Source: Allodiplogaster sudhausi
Lineage: Eukaryota; Nematoda; Chromadorea; Rhabditida; Diplogasteridae
Assembly: GCA_945643635.1 (NCBI GenBank)
Contig: CALZFC010000020.1
Coordinates: 1,477,501-1,541,500, forward strand
DNA length: 64,000 nt
Reading direction: 5' to 3'
Below, piece by piece: positions 33,976 to 45,555 of this stretch. Both the position numbers and the translations under genes were made by a program. Positions within the stretch are counted from its first letter, which is position 1, and every line of letters begins with the position of its first letter. The notes under the pieces were generated by a model, which made no database searches, was not told the origin of the DNA, and saw nothing but the letters and a program-made list of their open reading frames with translations.

Positions 33976-34180
33976 AATTCTGTCCCTTTTGCTTTTTCCC
34001 TTTCCCTAATGAGTACAATCTCGACGATTTCCTGCCTGTTATCTTACCATGAATGCCTTCTCTCTCGCTCTTGTCCATTTTCCTCTTCTTCTTTTTCTCT
34101 CTCTCACCCTTTCTTTCTTTCTCTCTCTCTCTTTCTCTCACTGACTCTCTTTTCCTCTCCCCACCTCCCTCCATCTGTAC

Positions 34181-34250
34181 GACCTTGGAATTAATATGGC
34201 TGCCCTTTTCCCTGTACACTTTTCATTGCTGTGACTGAGATCTTCCCGAA
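34181..34250 (+). repeat. Third copy of the CTTGGAATTAA block
   Basis: GACCTTGGAATTAATATGG and the following text, ending GTGACTGAGATC, resemble 27245-27310 and 27948-28010. All three follow a TC-rich region upstream of a collagen of the A/B/C type or where one may have been. Confidence 0.5.
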
Positions 34251-34795
34251 AAGTCAAGCGCAAGGACGCCAATGAAGTCATCTGAAAAAGTAATCATTTG
34301 TAAAAAATGACTTGCCCCGGGCGAGGTGATGAGATTGACATGACTAATTCACGAAACTGTCTTAGATGCCCAAAAAAGCGTGTGATTCATGCAAGGATGC
34401 AGAGAGAAAGAGAGCGAGAGAAAGAAAGAGAGATAAAGTTCCCAAAGTTAGACAGTGTGATGGTCCGTAACGACCCACCCGACTTTGGTGCGCTTAACCG
34501 TAAATTAATGGCAAAAGAGGAGAAGGGCTTTAATGGCGAGAAATTCCTCTCGCTACCTCATCCCTTCTGAGTATTTCTTTACGAACAAAATAGCCGGAAG
34601 GGGTGAAGGCAAAAGTGAAAGTACACACGGGGTGAATTCTCTTTCAAGGACGAGTCAGTCTAATGGGCGAACGCAAATAATTCCCTCTCTCGGTGAACAC
34701 AAACCTATCGGGGCAGCAGCTCCTCCACTCGCTCATCTTCTTTACAATTTGGTTGGAAGCAAGGAGTGGCTGCCTCCGGCGATGGCCGGGCCGCC

Positions 34796-34803
34796 TATAA
34801 AAG
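34796..34803 (+). promoter_or_regulatory. TATA box of collagen C
   Basis: TATAAAAG, 69 bp upstream of the start codon. Confidence 0.75.
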
Positions 34804-34871
34804 AGCCGAGACGCCATTGGAATAGCCACCAGAGCAAGGACATTCACTTCTCCTCTGTCAACTACAGAAAG

Positions 34872-36028
34872 ATGTCTTCTCAGGTAAAGAGAAAAAACCC
34901 TTGATATTTTACATTATTATAATCATATAGCCTTCGAAAATAATACAATTTCATGATGAATAATGACATTTGGCTAGGTATTCCTCCACCTGGCCACCGG
35001 AGCCACAGGCGTTGCTCTTCTTGGAGTGATCGCAGCTCTTGGCCTCCTGGCTCAGGATATCTCGACATTCCACGATGACTCCCTCGTGGCGTTGGCCGAC
35101 TTCAAGGCCGGATTTTCTGCATTTGTTTTTTTATATTTAACAACCATTTTTGATAATAATTTGTCCACAATAAAACGCCAAGTAATTATTGACCTAAAAT
35201 AACTTTTATTTACAGGTGATGGCGAACGGCGCGTGGTCCGACATGGTGGTCGCTGTCCCCGCGTTCTCTGGATCCTCCGACTCGGCCATCTTCGGCCGAG
35301 GCAAGCGCCACACGAAGCGAAGCAGCTGCGGCTGCGCGGCCGGCCCGAACACTTGCCCGCCCGGTCCCCCCGGACCTCCCGGAGCACCTGGACATGGCGG
35401 AGAAAACGGCGACCCCGGACAGCCCGGACAGAGCGGAGGAGTCGCCTCGTTCTCCACTGTCTCCCACGAGCGCCGGTGCATCCAGTGCCCGGCCGGGCCC
35501 GCTGGCCCCATTGGCCCCGACGGCTCCGCCGGAGAACCCGGCCCCGATGGCTTCCCCGGCCAGGACGGCGCAACTGGAGCCGATGGCCAGCCAGGACAGG
35601 ATGGAGAGGCTGGAGATCTCGGAGGAAACGGAAACGACGGCTCCCCTGGCCAGCCCGGACAGCCTGGAAGCAACGGACAACGAGGAAGCGGAACCCCCGG
35701 AGAGGCCGGCCAGGATGGACCTGCTGGCGAGCCTGGCCAGGACGGCGCCCCCGGCTCGGACGGCCAGCCTGGTCAGGACGGCCCCGATGGCGAGCCCGGC
35801 TTCCCTGGCAACGATGGCCTCCTCGGTGGCGACGGAATCCCCGGCGGCAACGGAGAGGCCGGCCTCCCCGGCTCGGATGCCGCCTACTGCCCTTGCCCTC
35901 CTCGCTCTCACGAACTCGCCGTCCACGGGGACTCGGCCTCTCAAGGCTACGACTCTCCCTCCACTGCCGCTCCCATCCAAGTCGAAGCTTCCTCCGTCGG
36001 CTACCGAAAGAGGGTCTTCATCGCATAA
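34872..36028 (+). CDS. Cuticle collagen C (right arm)
   Basis: Three exons, 34872-34883 (MSSQ), 34978-35106 and 35216-36028, giving 317 residues. Exon 2 is [20 protein letters not shown]...LADFK. Exon 3 has the same cleavage site, Cys clusters and Gly-X-Y blocks as collagen A, with a few changes (for example [19 protein letters not shown] against [19 protein letters not shown]). The C-terminus is YRKRVFIA. The intron 2 donor is GC (AAG|GCCGGA) at the same position as in A and B. Here an in-frame GT six codons on is an alternative. It runs tail to tail into the minus-strand CaaX gene, with poly(A) signals about 40 bp apart. Confidence 0.92.
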
Positions 36029-36292
36029 TTATTCTCTTGTAATCTTCTCCCTTACGTCCTCGTGTAAATACAATTACTGTAATATCTATCAATAAATATC
36101 TGCTTCTTCAAACAAATGCGAGTGTTCTTTTTATTCGACTCTGCGGCTGAAAAGTGACTCTGTTAGAAGGAGCCTGGGGGACTCTCGAGCGAGTTAGCGG
36201 TGGACGGGCCAAGATGTTTTGGAAGGATTTGCAGGTGAGAAAGAAAGAGAGGCGAGAGAGTGGAAGAGAGAGAGTGAGAGAAGCAGAAATGC

Positions 36293-38664
36293 TCAGGAGA
36301 TGACGCATCCCTTCTTCGGCGCCTTCTTGTTTTTGGCCGGGCCATGCGAAATGGCCGACATCGTGCTGGCATTCTTAGCTACAAAAGAAATACTATTATA
36401 AATTTGTTAAAAATAAAGTATGAAAAAAATTTTCATGTTTATATGACAGATAAATATTTTAAAAAAAATTTGGCTCAAAGGAGAATATGGAAAAGAAATC
36501 AAAAAAACGGACAAGGATTGTAGGAGGCCATCGCAGATTCATTCTTCTTCGTATTCCTGCTGCTAGGGACTGGCTTCTTTCTGAAAAAAAAACATAAATT
36601 CTTTTAAAATAATTTTAAAATTCATTTATAAAAAAATGCATTGATTGACATACTCGGGGCCCGGCTTCTTCCTGCAATAAAAAGAAACATTAATCAATTA
36701 ATTTTTAAAATGTATTTATAAAAATAATTAAATTATGCAGTGGTTGACTTACTCGACGACGGTCAGCTTCTTCCTGTAAAAATTAATCAATTAGTTTTAA
36801 AAGTTATCTATAAAAAAATTATGCATTGTTTCACTGACTTCTTCCTGAAAAAAAAGACAAATTTATGGATTAAAATAATTTATTTAAACAAATAAATAAA
36901 AGTATTTGTTGACTGACGACTCTGCGGTGCTCGGCTTCTTTCTCCTGTCGTCCTTCACGACCTTTTCCAGCTTCTTCTTCGGCGCAGCAGCAGCCTGAAA
37001 TGATCAGCCGACTTTTTCTTTTTACTTCCGATAAAATAATCTATATCTTTTTGGGGTTCTAGAAAGTGTCCCTTAAAGGAGGTCCGAAGCGAATAAATAG
37101 TGTCTTGTTTTTTCGCCTTATTTGGTCGGGTTGTGATAGAAACATCGATTGCAAGTGTCCCGAAGTCACAAAAACCTTCATGCCCTGAGGAAATTAACAC
37201 TGTTTTCTACTTTGAGTTCCCAAATATTTTATTTTCCCGCCATTTTTAAAAATTTTTTATAGAACAACATCGTGGCCGCTGGGGCTAACAGAGCCATACC
37301 CATGAATTGCATACATATGTTGCGCGCAACCTACATTGGCCGGGTTTTTCTTAACACGTAAGCCCACCTGGCATTGGAGCAAACCATAAGTTTCTGGGGA
37401 GAGAGGAGTGGGGCAGTAGCACCATTTCTGTTGATTCTTAACTCCGTACGTTTTATGATTCCGTCCAAATCCGTCAGGGACTTTCGTGCTAGGAGTTTTT
37501 CCCTTATGGCCTCCTTTAAAAGCAGAAACTAAAAATAATATCTATTCGCCTTTGCCTTTTCCTTTGCGCGAAGGTCTTCATTCTCGTAGTTTGACTTTGC
37601 GCCCTGAAAGAAATGTTCTAAAAGAATTTTTCAAATTTAGTCAATATATATGGTATATATTTTTTAATGTTTTATATAGATAGCAATTATGAGCTCAGTT
37701 TTTAAGAATTTTTGATCGGCATATAAAAGAAATGCGCAAAATAAGCAAAAATAAATGAATAAATAAGAAGGACACTGACTCCCTTTGCCTGCGCGGGCGG
37801 CGCCTCTTGATTGTTTGGCAGGAAGTTCCCGAGCAGATAGTAGCCTTCGCTCGTCTCTCCCTAAGAAAATGTTTGTGAAATAAATGTTAAAATTATTTTA
37901 ATTATTTGATAGAATTCGTATTCGTTGTCATTATTTCTTGACAATTTCAAAATGACGTCATCGGGTTAATGAATCCTCTTTCGACTGTCGGTCAATCATG
38001 GATTCCTCGCCTTCTCCGTTGGGATGGGCCCGTCGTGCGAGGTGGTGACGGCGGCGGTCGCGTCGTCTGTCGAGCTGGACGGCGGCGGAAGCGAAGAGCT
38101 CGTCGCCGGCGCCGACTCCACGGCACCCCTCTCGTTCGCCAGGTCGCAGTACGCGCTCTGCTTCGGATCCGCCACCGGCACCGGCACCTGAAGTGGTAAA
38201 ATGGATAAAATGAAATATTTTCGCTTTTAGACTCCGGGGACAGCGAGAAACAAAGTACTTTTGAAAACCACCGGAGGAAAGGTGAAAATGAGTTTACGAC
38301 GAAAATAAGATTTCAATTTCATTCTTCCTTCCGACGGTAGTACGGCTGTCTTTGAAATGAGATAATGGAATTTTGCGCCAAATTAAAAAAAAGAGTAATA
38401 GTAGCTGCTGACCTTCTTCAAAACCTTCTCCTTGTGCTCGACCGCCTTCTTTACACTGCAATTCGCTTATGATTTTAAATGCATACGCAAACATTATAAA
38501 AAAAAGTAAGTTAGCTGACGGAATCTTTCCATGGTCCTCTTTGCCGGCCGATTGCTTCGTGGTCTTCGCCCTTGGCTTTTCTGACTTTTCTAAAGTAATT
38601 ATTACTATCATTATTATTATTATTATTAAGGATTCTGACTCTGAGGTGCTTCTTTCGGTCGCAT
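36293..38664 (-). CDS. Lysine-rich protein with C-terminal CaaX box, right copy (intact model)
   Basis: Twelve exons: 38664-38640, 38589-38520, 38455-38413, 38187-38011, 37860-37780, 37603-37550, 36994-36921, 36843-36838, 36773-36753, 36671-36654, 36580-36513, 36378-36293. All phases close to 240 residues, or 238 if the 6-nt exon is skipped. The protein starts MRPKEAPQKKSEKPRAKTTK. A middle exon reads VPVPVADPKQSAYCDLANER, then a Ser/Pro-rich stretch to GPIPTEK. The next has TSEGYYLLGNFLPNNQEAPP, and a Lys/Ala/Glu-rich helical part follows (AAAPKKKLEKVVKDDRRKKP). Microexons add KKLTVVE and KKPGPE. The end is NKKAPKKGCVIS, a polybasic CaaX; Ser as last residue favours farnesylation (general rule). 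No signal peptide or membrane helix. I recognise no family; a membrane-tethered cytoplasmic scaffold is a guess. Exons 4 and 6 use GC donors. Confidence 0.68.
36654..36843 (-). other. Microexon array, right copy (6, 21 and 18 nt)
   Basis: Between exons 7 and 11, three AG-bounded, GT-followed segments begin GAAGAAG or GAAGAA: 36843-36838 (6 nt), 36773-36753 (21 nt, KKLTVVE) and 36671-36654 (18 nt, KKPGPE). All are phase-2 symmetric. Intron text after each is similar (GT..GTCAA.CA.TGC), which points to tandem duplication of exon plus intron. Confidence 0.6.
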
Positions 38665-38990
38665 CTCCCACGAAATAACGAAGCAGCCGGCTCTGCCCGA
38701 AGTAAGTGTGAAAAGTGAGGCGAAAAAAGAAGAGCTTTCCCATTTCAACCGGCAAAATAAGTCAAACTTTCAGAAGCAGTACTAGAATACAAAGTTCATC
38801 TGCACTTTCGCATAGTGCTTTAATAAGTACAAATTTGATGCATGCACTTTTGTTGTGTAAGAAAGAGTAGCTGCCATGGACTTCACCAGAGAGCAGGCAT
38901 ACCTCGAAGCAAAAATGTAGAGCAGGATAGCGATATACATAGATATGCGCTGTTGTTAAATAATATATGATTGGAAATTGCACCATTTTT

Positions 38991-39350
38991 GAAAAAATGA
39001 CATCCGGAATAAAAGAGTTCTGTTCTACTTTCCTATGTTTTTGCCATCTTCTTCTACTTCGTCTTGCTCTATCTAGTAGCTATTGGTTATAGTTGTCCTT
39101 CTTTTTTTTTGCTTGAAAGAGTTGCATGATAAAACACATTTATTCAAAAAGCACCCATAAAATGGTGTCCAAAGACTTTTGAATCCAATGAATACTGACG
39201 TTAACATGTATTCAAATATCGAAACACCTTAAATCATTATCGAATTCTAACTACAGCAACCTACCGGTCATGCAAAGCGTTATCTATAAGCAGTCACTAT
39301 GAATGATCTTATTGAATCCCGCTATAATCGTCTCACTGTCAGACTTTCTC
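38991..39350. other. Spacer, nothing recognised
   Basis: AT-rich sequence between the right arm and the 3' end of collagen D. Confidence 0.5.
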
Positions 39351-40848
39351 TTAGTTGTAGACCCTCTTGATCTTCTTGTAATCGGCGGCAGCAGCGACCT
39401 GGACGGGGCCCGCCTGTTGCTGCTGCGCGAACTCGACGGTCGGGAAGGTCGTGGGCGAGAAGCCGGGCGCGGCGCCAGTCGTGGCTCCTCCTCCAGCCGC
39501 CGCCGAGAAGCCCTCAGCCGCCATGCCTGCGGTGCGCGCCGGGCAAGGACAGTACGAGGCGTCCGAGCCGGGCTGGCCAGAGTCGCCGTTGCTGCCGGGG
39601 CCGCCGTCGGAGCCAGGCTGGCCGTCGTTGCCGGGCGCACCAGGTGCTCCCTGGGTGCCAGGGCGGCCGTGACCGCCGTTCTGGCCGCGAGAACCAGGGT
39701 GGCCAGCTCGGCCAGCTCGTCCGGGCTGTCCGGGCGCGCCTGGCGCTCCACGTCCTCCTCGTCTTCCGCCGCGGCCAGGCTGTCCAGGGTGGCCGGGAGC
39801 GCCGTCGTTACCGCTGCCTCCGATGTCACCAGACTCTCCCGGGAAGCCAGGCTGACCATCGGCTCCGGGTGCGCCGGGTGAGCCGGGGAAGCCATCAGAG
39901 CCAGGCGAGCCGGCAGGGCCGTCGGGGCCGATGGGGCCGGCGGGCCCGGCCGGGCACGGGAAGCACGGACGAGGCTCGGTGGCAAAGACGGCGGTGGAAC
40001 CCTATAAGGCAAAAGAAATGTTTTGATCAAAAAAATACTCCAACAGGAAAAGAAAAATAAATGTATTATCTAATCGATAACAGACTCCAGCGTGCTGTCC
40101 ATCGTCTCCGGGATGGCCGTCCTCGCCGGCGGCGCCGGGTGCTCCGGGAGGTCCGGGTGGTCCGGCGGGGCACGAGTTGGCGCCCTCGGAGCAGCCGCAG
40201 CTACCACCGCCGTGTCGCTTGGCGTGTCGCTTGGTGCGCGTGAAGATGTCGGCGACTTGGCGGTGCACGGCCGGCCCACCCGGCGTCGCCACCACCATCT
40301 CGGACCACGCGGCGTTCGCGATCACCTTTGAATTATATTGATTGATTTTATTTATTTATCTGTCGGTAGTTTCAAAATAAAGTGATATTAATTATTTCAT
40401 TTATTTATTATTAACCATAAGTAAAGTGATGTAAACAATAGCAAAAAAGGATAAAAAGATAAATCCACACGTAACTTCCCACCTTGAACTCGGCGAGATC
40501 AACGAGCGACTCATCCTGGAAGGTCGCGATGTCGTTGGCCATGAAGGCGAGCGCCGCGACCACTGCGACCATAGCGACGCCAGAGCCGAGCGTCGCCAGA
40601 GGAAGCAGCACCTGGCCAGAAGGCTTTTTGTTAGGCTACGCAGTGCATTTTATCGCTACTCTAACTAGTATGTATTAGTTAGAGATAAAATTAATTTTTT
40701 AAGACAATGTGCTTACTTATGCCCAAAAAGGTTGAAAAAATAAGCATTATTATCTTTACACTTTGTTAGTAATATTTACTCAAACGGCGAATTACCCATG
40801 TACACCATGACATATGTACAATAAAATACTCACCTTAGCAGTAGACAT
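39351..40848 (-). CDS. Cuticle collagen D (distinct subfamily)
   Basis: Four exons, 40848-40834 (MSTAK), 40611-40483, 40325-40086 and 40001-39351, giving 344 residues. Exon 2 is [20 protein letters not shown]...DLAEFK. Exon 3 begins [18 protein letters not shown], has a KRHAKR cleavage site and the [20 protein letters not shown] cluster. An extra intron splits the Gly-X-Y region after DGQHAG. Exon 4 has [11 protein letters not shown], long Gly-X-Y runs, [11 protein letters not shown] and a Gln/Ala-rich tail ending KKIKRVYN. Unlike A-C, intron 2 starts with a normal GT (AAG|GTGGGA). No AUG-initiated ORF covers exon 4, so the model depends on splicing from exon 3. Confidence 0.88.
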
Positions 40849-40898
40849 CTTGAGGAGGAGGCGAGTTCGCTTTCTGCCTTCAACGTCGTGTCTGGTCG

Positions 40899-40906
40899 CT
40901 TTTATA
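40899..40906 (-). promoter_or_regulatory. TATA box of collagen D
   Basis: TATAAAAG on the minus strand, 51 bp upstream of the start codon. Confidence 0.72.
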
Positions 40907-43366
40907 CTTTGCCAGAGTGAAGAGTGAATTTAAACATTTCTCCGCGCATCACAACACGCGCTTGTCGAGATTGTGGCGCCGAGAGCCGTTCTGCTCTAAT
41001 GAGCGTAGGGAGAGGAGGCCATGGACAACGGCTGAGACAAAAGGGCAAGAGGGGCCGCCGCGGGCATTTTGCCCTCGGGCAGTCAAAGAGAAGAGTACAT
41101 CAGGAAACACATCACTTTTTTACTCATTCTCCCCAGTTCTCCCCCCCCCCTCACTCTCTCTGTCTCGCTAACTCTTCCTCTCTCTCTCTCTCCCTCTCTC
41201 TCTCTCCCTCTCTCACTCTCGCTCTCTCTCTCTCTTTCTCTCTCTCTCTTTTTCTCTCTCTCTTTCTCTCTTTCTCTCACTCTATCTTTCTCTCTCTCTC
41301 TCTCTACAGCTTTCTCCCCATTCTTATGTTCTCGCTCACTCTTCCCTTGTCATCCCTCTTTCCACATTAAACAACACCTATCCATTCCGCTCCTTTGAAG
41401 AAGAAAAAAGAGAACGGCTATCTTACCTTCTTTTTTCTCCGTTCCCCGCGACGCTTTCGGCCTTGACTCAACACCAACGTTCAAACGCGTTCTGGTACCT
41501 AAGAGTCATATGATTGAATGATAACACAATAGTCCCGGAGGCGATAATATTAAAATGAGTTAGGAAAAAGTTGATTTAGGACCACTCCAAGGGGGCCACA
41601 GAAGGTAGTATAAAAGCGCAAACTTCAACTGAAGGGACACATACCAACTGAAGGGACACATACGAATTCCTCTTTCCGCTCCACTTTTTCGTCCTTGCCT
41701 CGACTTTGCGATTCATCTTGACTTTGACATTTCTCAAACTCACCCTCAAAAATATATACATATACGTACGTTATCCGTCGATAGTTGAAAGTTGAAAAAA
41801 AACTCACAAAGATATATTTAATGTCATTTCTTTATATACGTTCTATTCAATTCAATATTCAATGTTGAGTGACCACAATCAACTTTCAATAAACACTAAA
41901 CTTTGCATCCAACCAAACAAAGTGGCTAGAATAATAAATAGACGCTTAGTTTTTCGTCTCAGAAGTATGGTATGGCAAATCATTTTAAAGCTACTATTGG
42001 GTTTCACAATTCTCTCAAGGAATGGTGTTATACTTTTTAATGCATAACACTGGTAGTAACTCAATTTCTTCGTGTAATAAACTTCTTTAAAGTCATCAGT
42101 AAAGTTTGGCTCGTTCAACGGACTGGAATTATATATGAGACTCATAACAATGATTAAGTGGTTTAACATAATTCTTTGGGAAAGATTTAACGGTGACTAC
42201 TAATAAATTGATTCATAACTTACTTAGATGATGATGTGAGAATTTTGTGAAATTCAATTATAGTTTTTGTTGGTATATGCGGTGTTCGTTTACTAGTGCT
42301 TGGTATAGACTTCATCGCTGGACCGTGACGTCATGAGAATCATTATCGAGTGCTGATTTATTTGTCGGGAGGAGCACAGTCGGCTGTTGGTGTCCTTGCA
42401 GGCTAATCAAGTTCGAGCGGAGAAAGTGAAAGGGCACCGGAGGTTACGAGTAGGTCATTAATGATGGCGAGAGTGATGGGTTTAATGAAGGTTAAGGAAG
42501 AGAGAGAGAGAGAGCCGAGACAATGAGAGAGCTTGACAAAGAGATAGTGAGAGAGAGAACGAGACAGAACTACTGAAAGGGTGAGGAAGACAGGGAGAAA
42601 GAGGAGAGAGATAGGGAGAAAGAGCGAGACAACGACGACAAAATGTGGGCGAGAGAGAGAACGCTTAACAAAGAGGGAATGGAAGGTTAAGGAGAGTTGA
42701 ATAGAGAGACAGTATAGCAGAGAGTGATAGGAGGAATTGGATTAAAAAGTGACCATGAGACTAGTGGGGCTAAGCTTGAGGTTAAGAGGCCGATCGAGAG
42801 TAAAAGGAAAAAAAGAGAGATAGCAATAGAAAACAAATGTGATGGCAAAGAGAGTCCGGTTTTGTTCAGAACAGATGTTTCACGAATTATAATTGAATGA
42901 TGATGTCTGAGAAGTTCCACCCAACTTAATTTACCCTCACCGGAACATTGTGAAAGTAAAAACAGACAGTGTCGGGCGCCTCACCCTGATTCTTATTATT
43001 TAACTGTTCGCTCATCCAATTATGCATTCAGAGATAAGCCTTTGTTTTCGTCAAACAGATTAGGCTCTTATCATTAGGATCCATCCATCGCGTTGTTCCA
43101 AGATTTTTTTTCGCTTGAAAAAAAAAGCCTTTTTTAAAATGTGTTTTCAACACAGTTTATCGTATTCAATGCAGGTTAGCTGGCAACTCCCCTTCTTCAC
43201 TTTGGTCAATACGATATAGACATATAGGTTTAAAGCTTCTTTATACATGCAATATAATATGTATGTACATGTGAATACATTATAATGAATAATTAGTTAA
43301 TGAGGTAATAATTAGCGAAATATTAGAAGAAAGAAACCAGCGCTGGTTGAGAGCGAACGTAAGTGC
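40907..43366. other. Spacer between collagens D and E
   Basis: TC tract at about 41155-41310 upstream of collagen D and GA-rich sequence at about 42495-42670. A 21-bp direct repeat (ACTGAAGGGACACATAC core) occurs at about 41628 and 41646. No gene was supported on either strand. Confidence 0.5.
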
Positions 43367-44777
43367 TTAGGCAATGTGGAATCGTCGGAGTTTGCGATGA
43401 GGCGCGGCGCCCTTGATGGGTCCCTCTCGCAGGAGAGTGTTGATCTCCTCGAAGGGCGTCGGGACGTGCGCGGGCGCAGATGCGCCGGAATGGGGAACAG
43501 GGACCGGTACCGGGGCAGGGACTGGGACCGGCGCCGGGGCCGCGGCAGGGACAGGGGCCGGTGCCCGCGCAGGAACCGCTTCCGCCACCGCCTCATAGCC
43601 TCCACCCTGCGTCGCAGAGTGGCCGGCGGCGGCGAGTTCGTGAGAGCGAGGAGGGCAAGGGCAGTAGGCGGCATCCGAGCCGGGGAGGCCGGCCTCTCCG
43701 TTGCCGCCGGGGATTCCGTCGCCACCGGGGAGGCCATCGTTGCCAGGGAAGCCTGGCTCGCCCTCGGGGCCGTCCTGACCAGGCTGGCCGTCCGAGCCGG
43801 GGGCGCCGTCCTGGCCAGGCTCGCCAGCAGGTCCATCCTGGCCGGCCTCTCCGGGGGTTCCGCTTCCTCGTTGTCCGTTGCTGCCAGGCTGTCCGGGCTG
43901 GCCAGGGGAGCCGTCGTTTCCGTTTCCTCCGAGATCTCCAGCCTCTCCAACCTCTCCAGGCTGGCCATCGGCTCCAGGGGCGCCGGCCTGGCCGGGGAAG
44001 CCATCGGGGCCGGGTTCTCCGGCGGAGCCGTCGGGACCTGTGGGGCCAGCGGGCCCGGCAGGGCACTGGATGCACTGGCGCTCGTGGGAAACAGTTGAGA
44101 ACGAAGCGGCCGATCCGCTATTTCCGGGCTGTCCGGGGTGGCCGTCGTCTCCGGCATCTCCTGGTGCTCCGGGAGGTCCGGTGGGACCGGGCGGGCAAGT
44201 GTTCGGGCCGGCCGCGCAGCCGCAGCTGCTTCGCTTCGCATGGCGGCGCGAGCGGTCGAAGATGCCCGCGGTGGCTGTGTTAGCGGAAGGGACGCCCGCG
44301 GCCGACTGAATCATGTCGGACCAGGCGTCGTTGGCGAAGACCTTAGATAAATAACTTTTTTTTCTAATTTTTCTAACGTTAAAACTATATATTCGACATA
44401 GCATTTTCCTGGTAATTTATAGGAAAACTGGGGAAGAAGTGACTAGAAAGATAAAGAAAAGAAAGACCTTGAACTCGGCGAGGTCCACGAGGGACTCTTC
44501 GTGGAAGGTGGCAATGTCGCGTGCAAGAATGGCGACGATGGCGAGCAGCGACGCGACCGCAACGCCTGATGTGCACGTCGCGACAGAGAGAAGCATCTGG
44601 AGGGAAAGCGAACTTTCAGTTACTCAACGAATAGTTCAAAAAGAAAGTTTCTACTATACATTATTTGTTACGGTATAGTTTTAATTACATACATAATTTA
44701 ACTAATAAGAATACCTAGTTGAAGCGACTGAATTCGAATTTGATTAAAAGGAAGCCGCAACTTACTCCGGAAGACAT
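43367..44777 (-). CDS. Cuticle collagen E with proline/valine-rich C-terminal tail
   Basis: Three exons, 44777-44766 (MSSG), 44596-44468 and 44341-43367, giving 371 residues. Exon 2 is [20 protein letters not shown]...DLAEFK with a normal GT donor. Exon 3 starts [16 protein letters not shown], has the cleavage site RSRRHAKR and then [12 protein letters not shown]. The Gly-X-Y blocks are almost the same as in collagens A-C (for example [20 protein letters not shown]). The tail differs: repeats of APVP/PVPVP precede [20 protein letters not shown]. This mosaic suggests exchange of the triple-helix region with the A-C subfamily. Confidence 0.9.
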
Positions 44778-44821
44778 TGAGGAATGTGGCTGCTTGCTTG
44801 CCTCTCGAAGTGGCTCTAGGC

Positions 44822-44831
44822 CCTTTAAATA
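44822..44831 (-). promoter_or_regulatory. TATA-like box of collagen E
   Basis: TATTTAAAGG on the minus strand, 45 bp upstream of the start codon. Confidence 0.6.
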
Positions 44832-44904
44832 GAAAGTGTTCTGCCGCTTCCCGACACTTTTGCACAGTCACCGTCCTTTTTTTCTTGCCGTTTCTCTAGC
44901 ACTC

Positions 44905-44908
44905 TGAA

Positions 44909-44951
<43 letters not shown>

Positions 44952-45140
44952 GAATCTCTCTCTCTCCCACTCTCATTCCCTCTTTCAGCTCTCGGCTCTT
45001 TACATTGTTACATATATTACGCATGCACTTTTTACTTACCTCGTTTCCCTTCTCTTTCCGTCCCATTCCGCCCTTGTTTTCTCTTTCTCTCTGTTCTCTC
45101 TCTGTTCTCTCTCTCTCTCTTTCTCTTTCTTTCGCTCTCT
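44905..45140 (+). repeat. TC tracts upstream of collagen E
   Basis: Two TC blocks (44905-44967 and 45077-45140), giving GA on the collagen coding strand starting about 75 bp above the TATA-like box. Confidence 0.85.
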
Positions 45141-45149
45141 CCTCTCTCT

Positions 45150-45265
45150 GTTGCACTCTCGCCAAGGAGTACACTGTTTAGATTGATGGACAGCCACTCC
45201 TCGCACCTTGCCTTCTCGGAGGCGTTCGCCTACACGGGAGATGTCCTTGAAGACGGTCACGCTGG

Positions 45266-45297
<32 letters not shown>

Positions 45298-45360
45298 AAA
45301 ATTAGAGACAGAGAGAGAGATAGACAGAAAGATAGGGAGAGAGAGATAGGGAAACTAGGA

Positions 45361-45403
<43 letters not shown>

Positions 45404-45555
45404 TAGAGATTTACAGGAAAAAGCATAAAAACACACTACTATCACTAAATGTAAAAGCACTTACAATTAGCGGAAACGGAGGGGGGGGAAGGCATCCTTG
45501 GAAGGAAGCAAAAGAGAGATCCCGAATGGAGAAAGTCTGTTCAAGGTAATCGCGG
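45150..45555 (-). pseudogene. Possible fragment of an enoyl-CoA hydratase-like gene
   Basis: Two GC-rich exon-like islands on the minus strand are separated by a GA/TC tract. The first, after an AG at about 45570, reads RGKAAITLNR, like the first strand of crotonase-fold proteins. The second (about 45264-45180) reads VTVFKDISRVGERLREGK then VRGVAVHQS. The first island's frame runs into a stop beyond a C8 run, and no further exons follow towards the collagen. Similarity is short, so this is only a suggestion. Confidence 0.22.

Larger units (their letters stand above)
34795..38990 (-). repeat. Right arm of large inverted duplication
   Basis: Reverse complement of the left arm (21765-26880), with the same gene order and no foldback insertion. 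The far end aligns as the block with AAGTGCA...CACTATGCGAAAGTGCAGATGA near 38770-38860, against 21835-21910 on the left. Confidence 0.88.
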
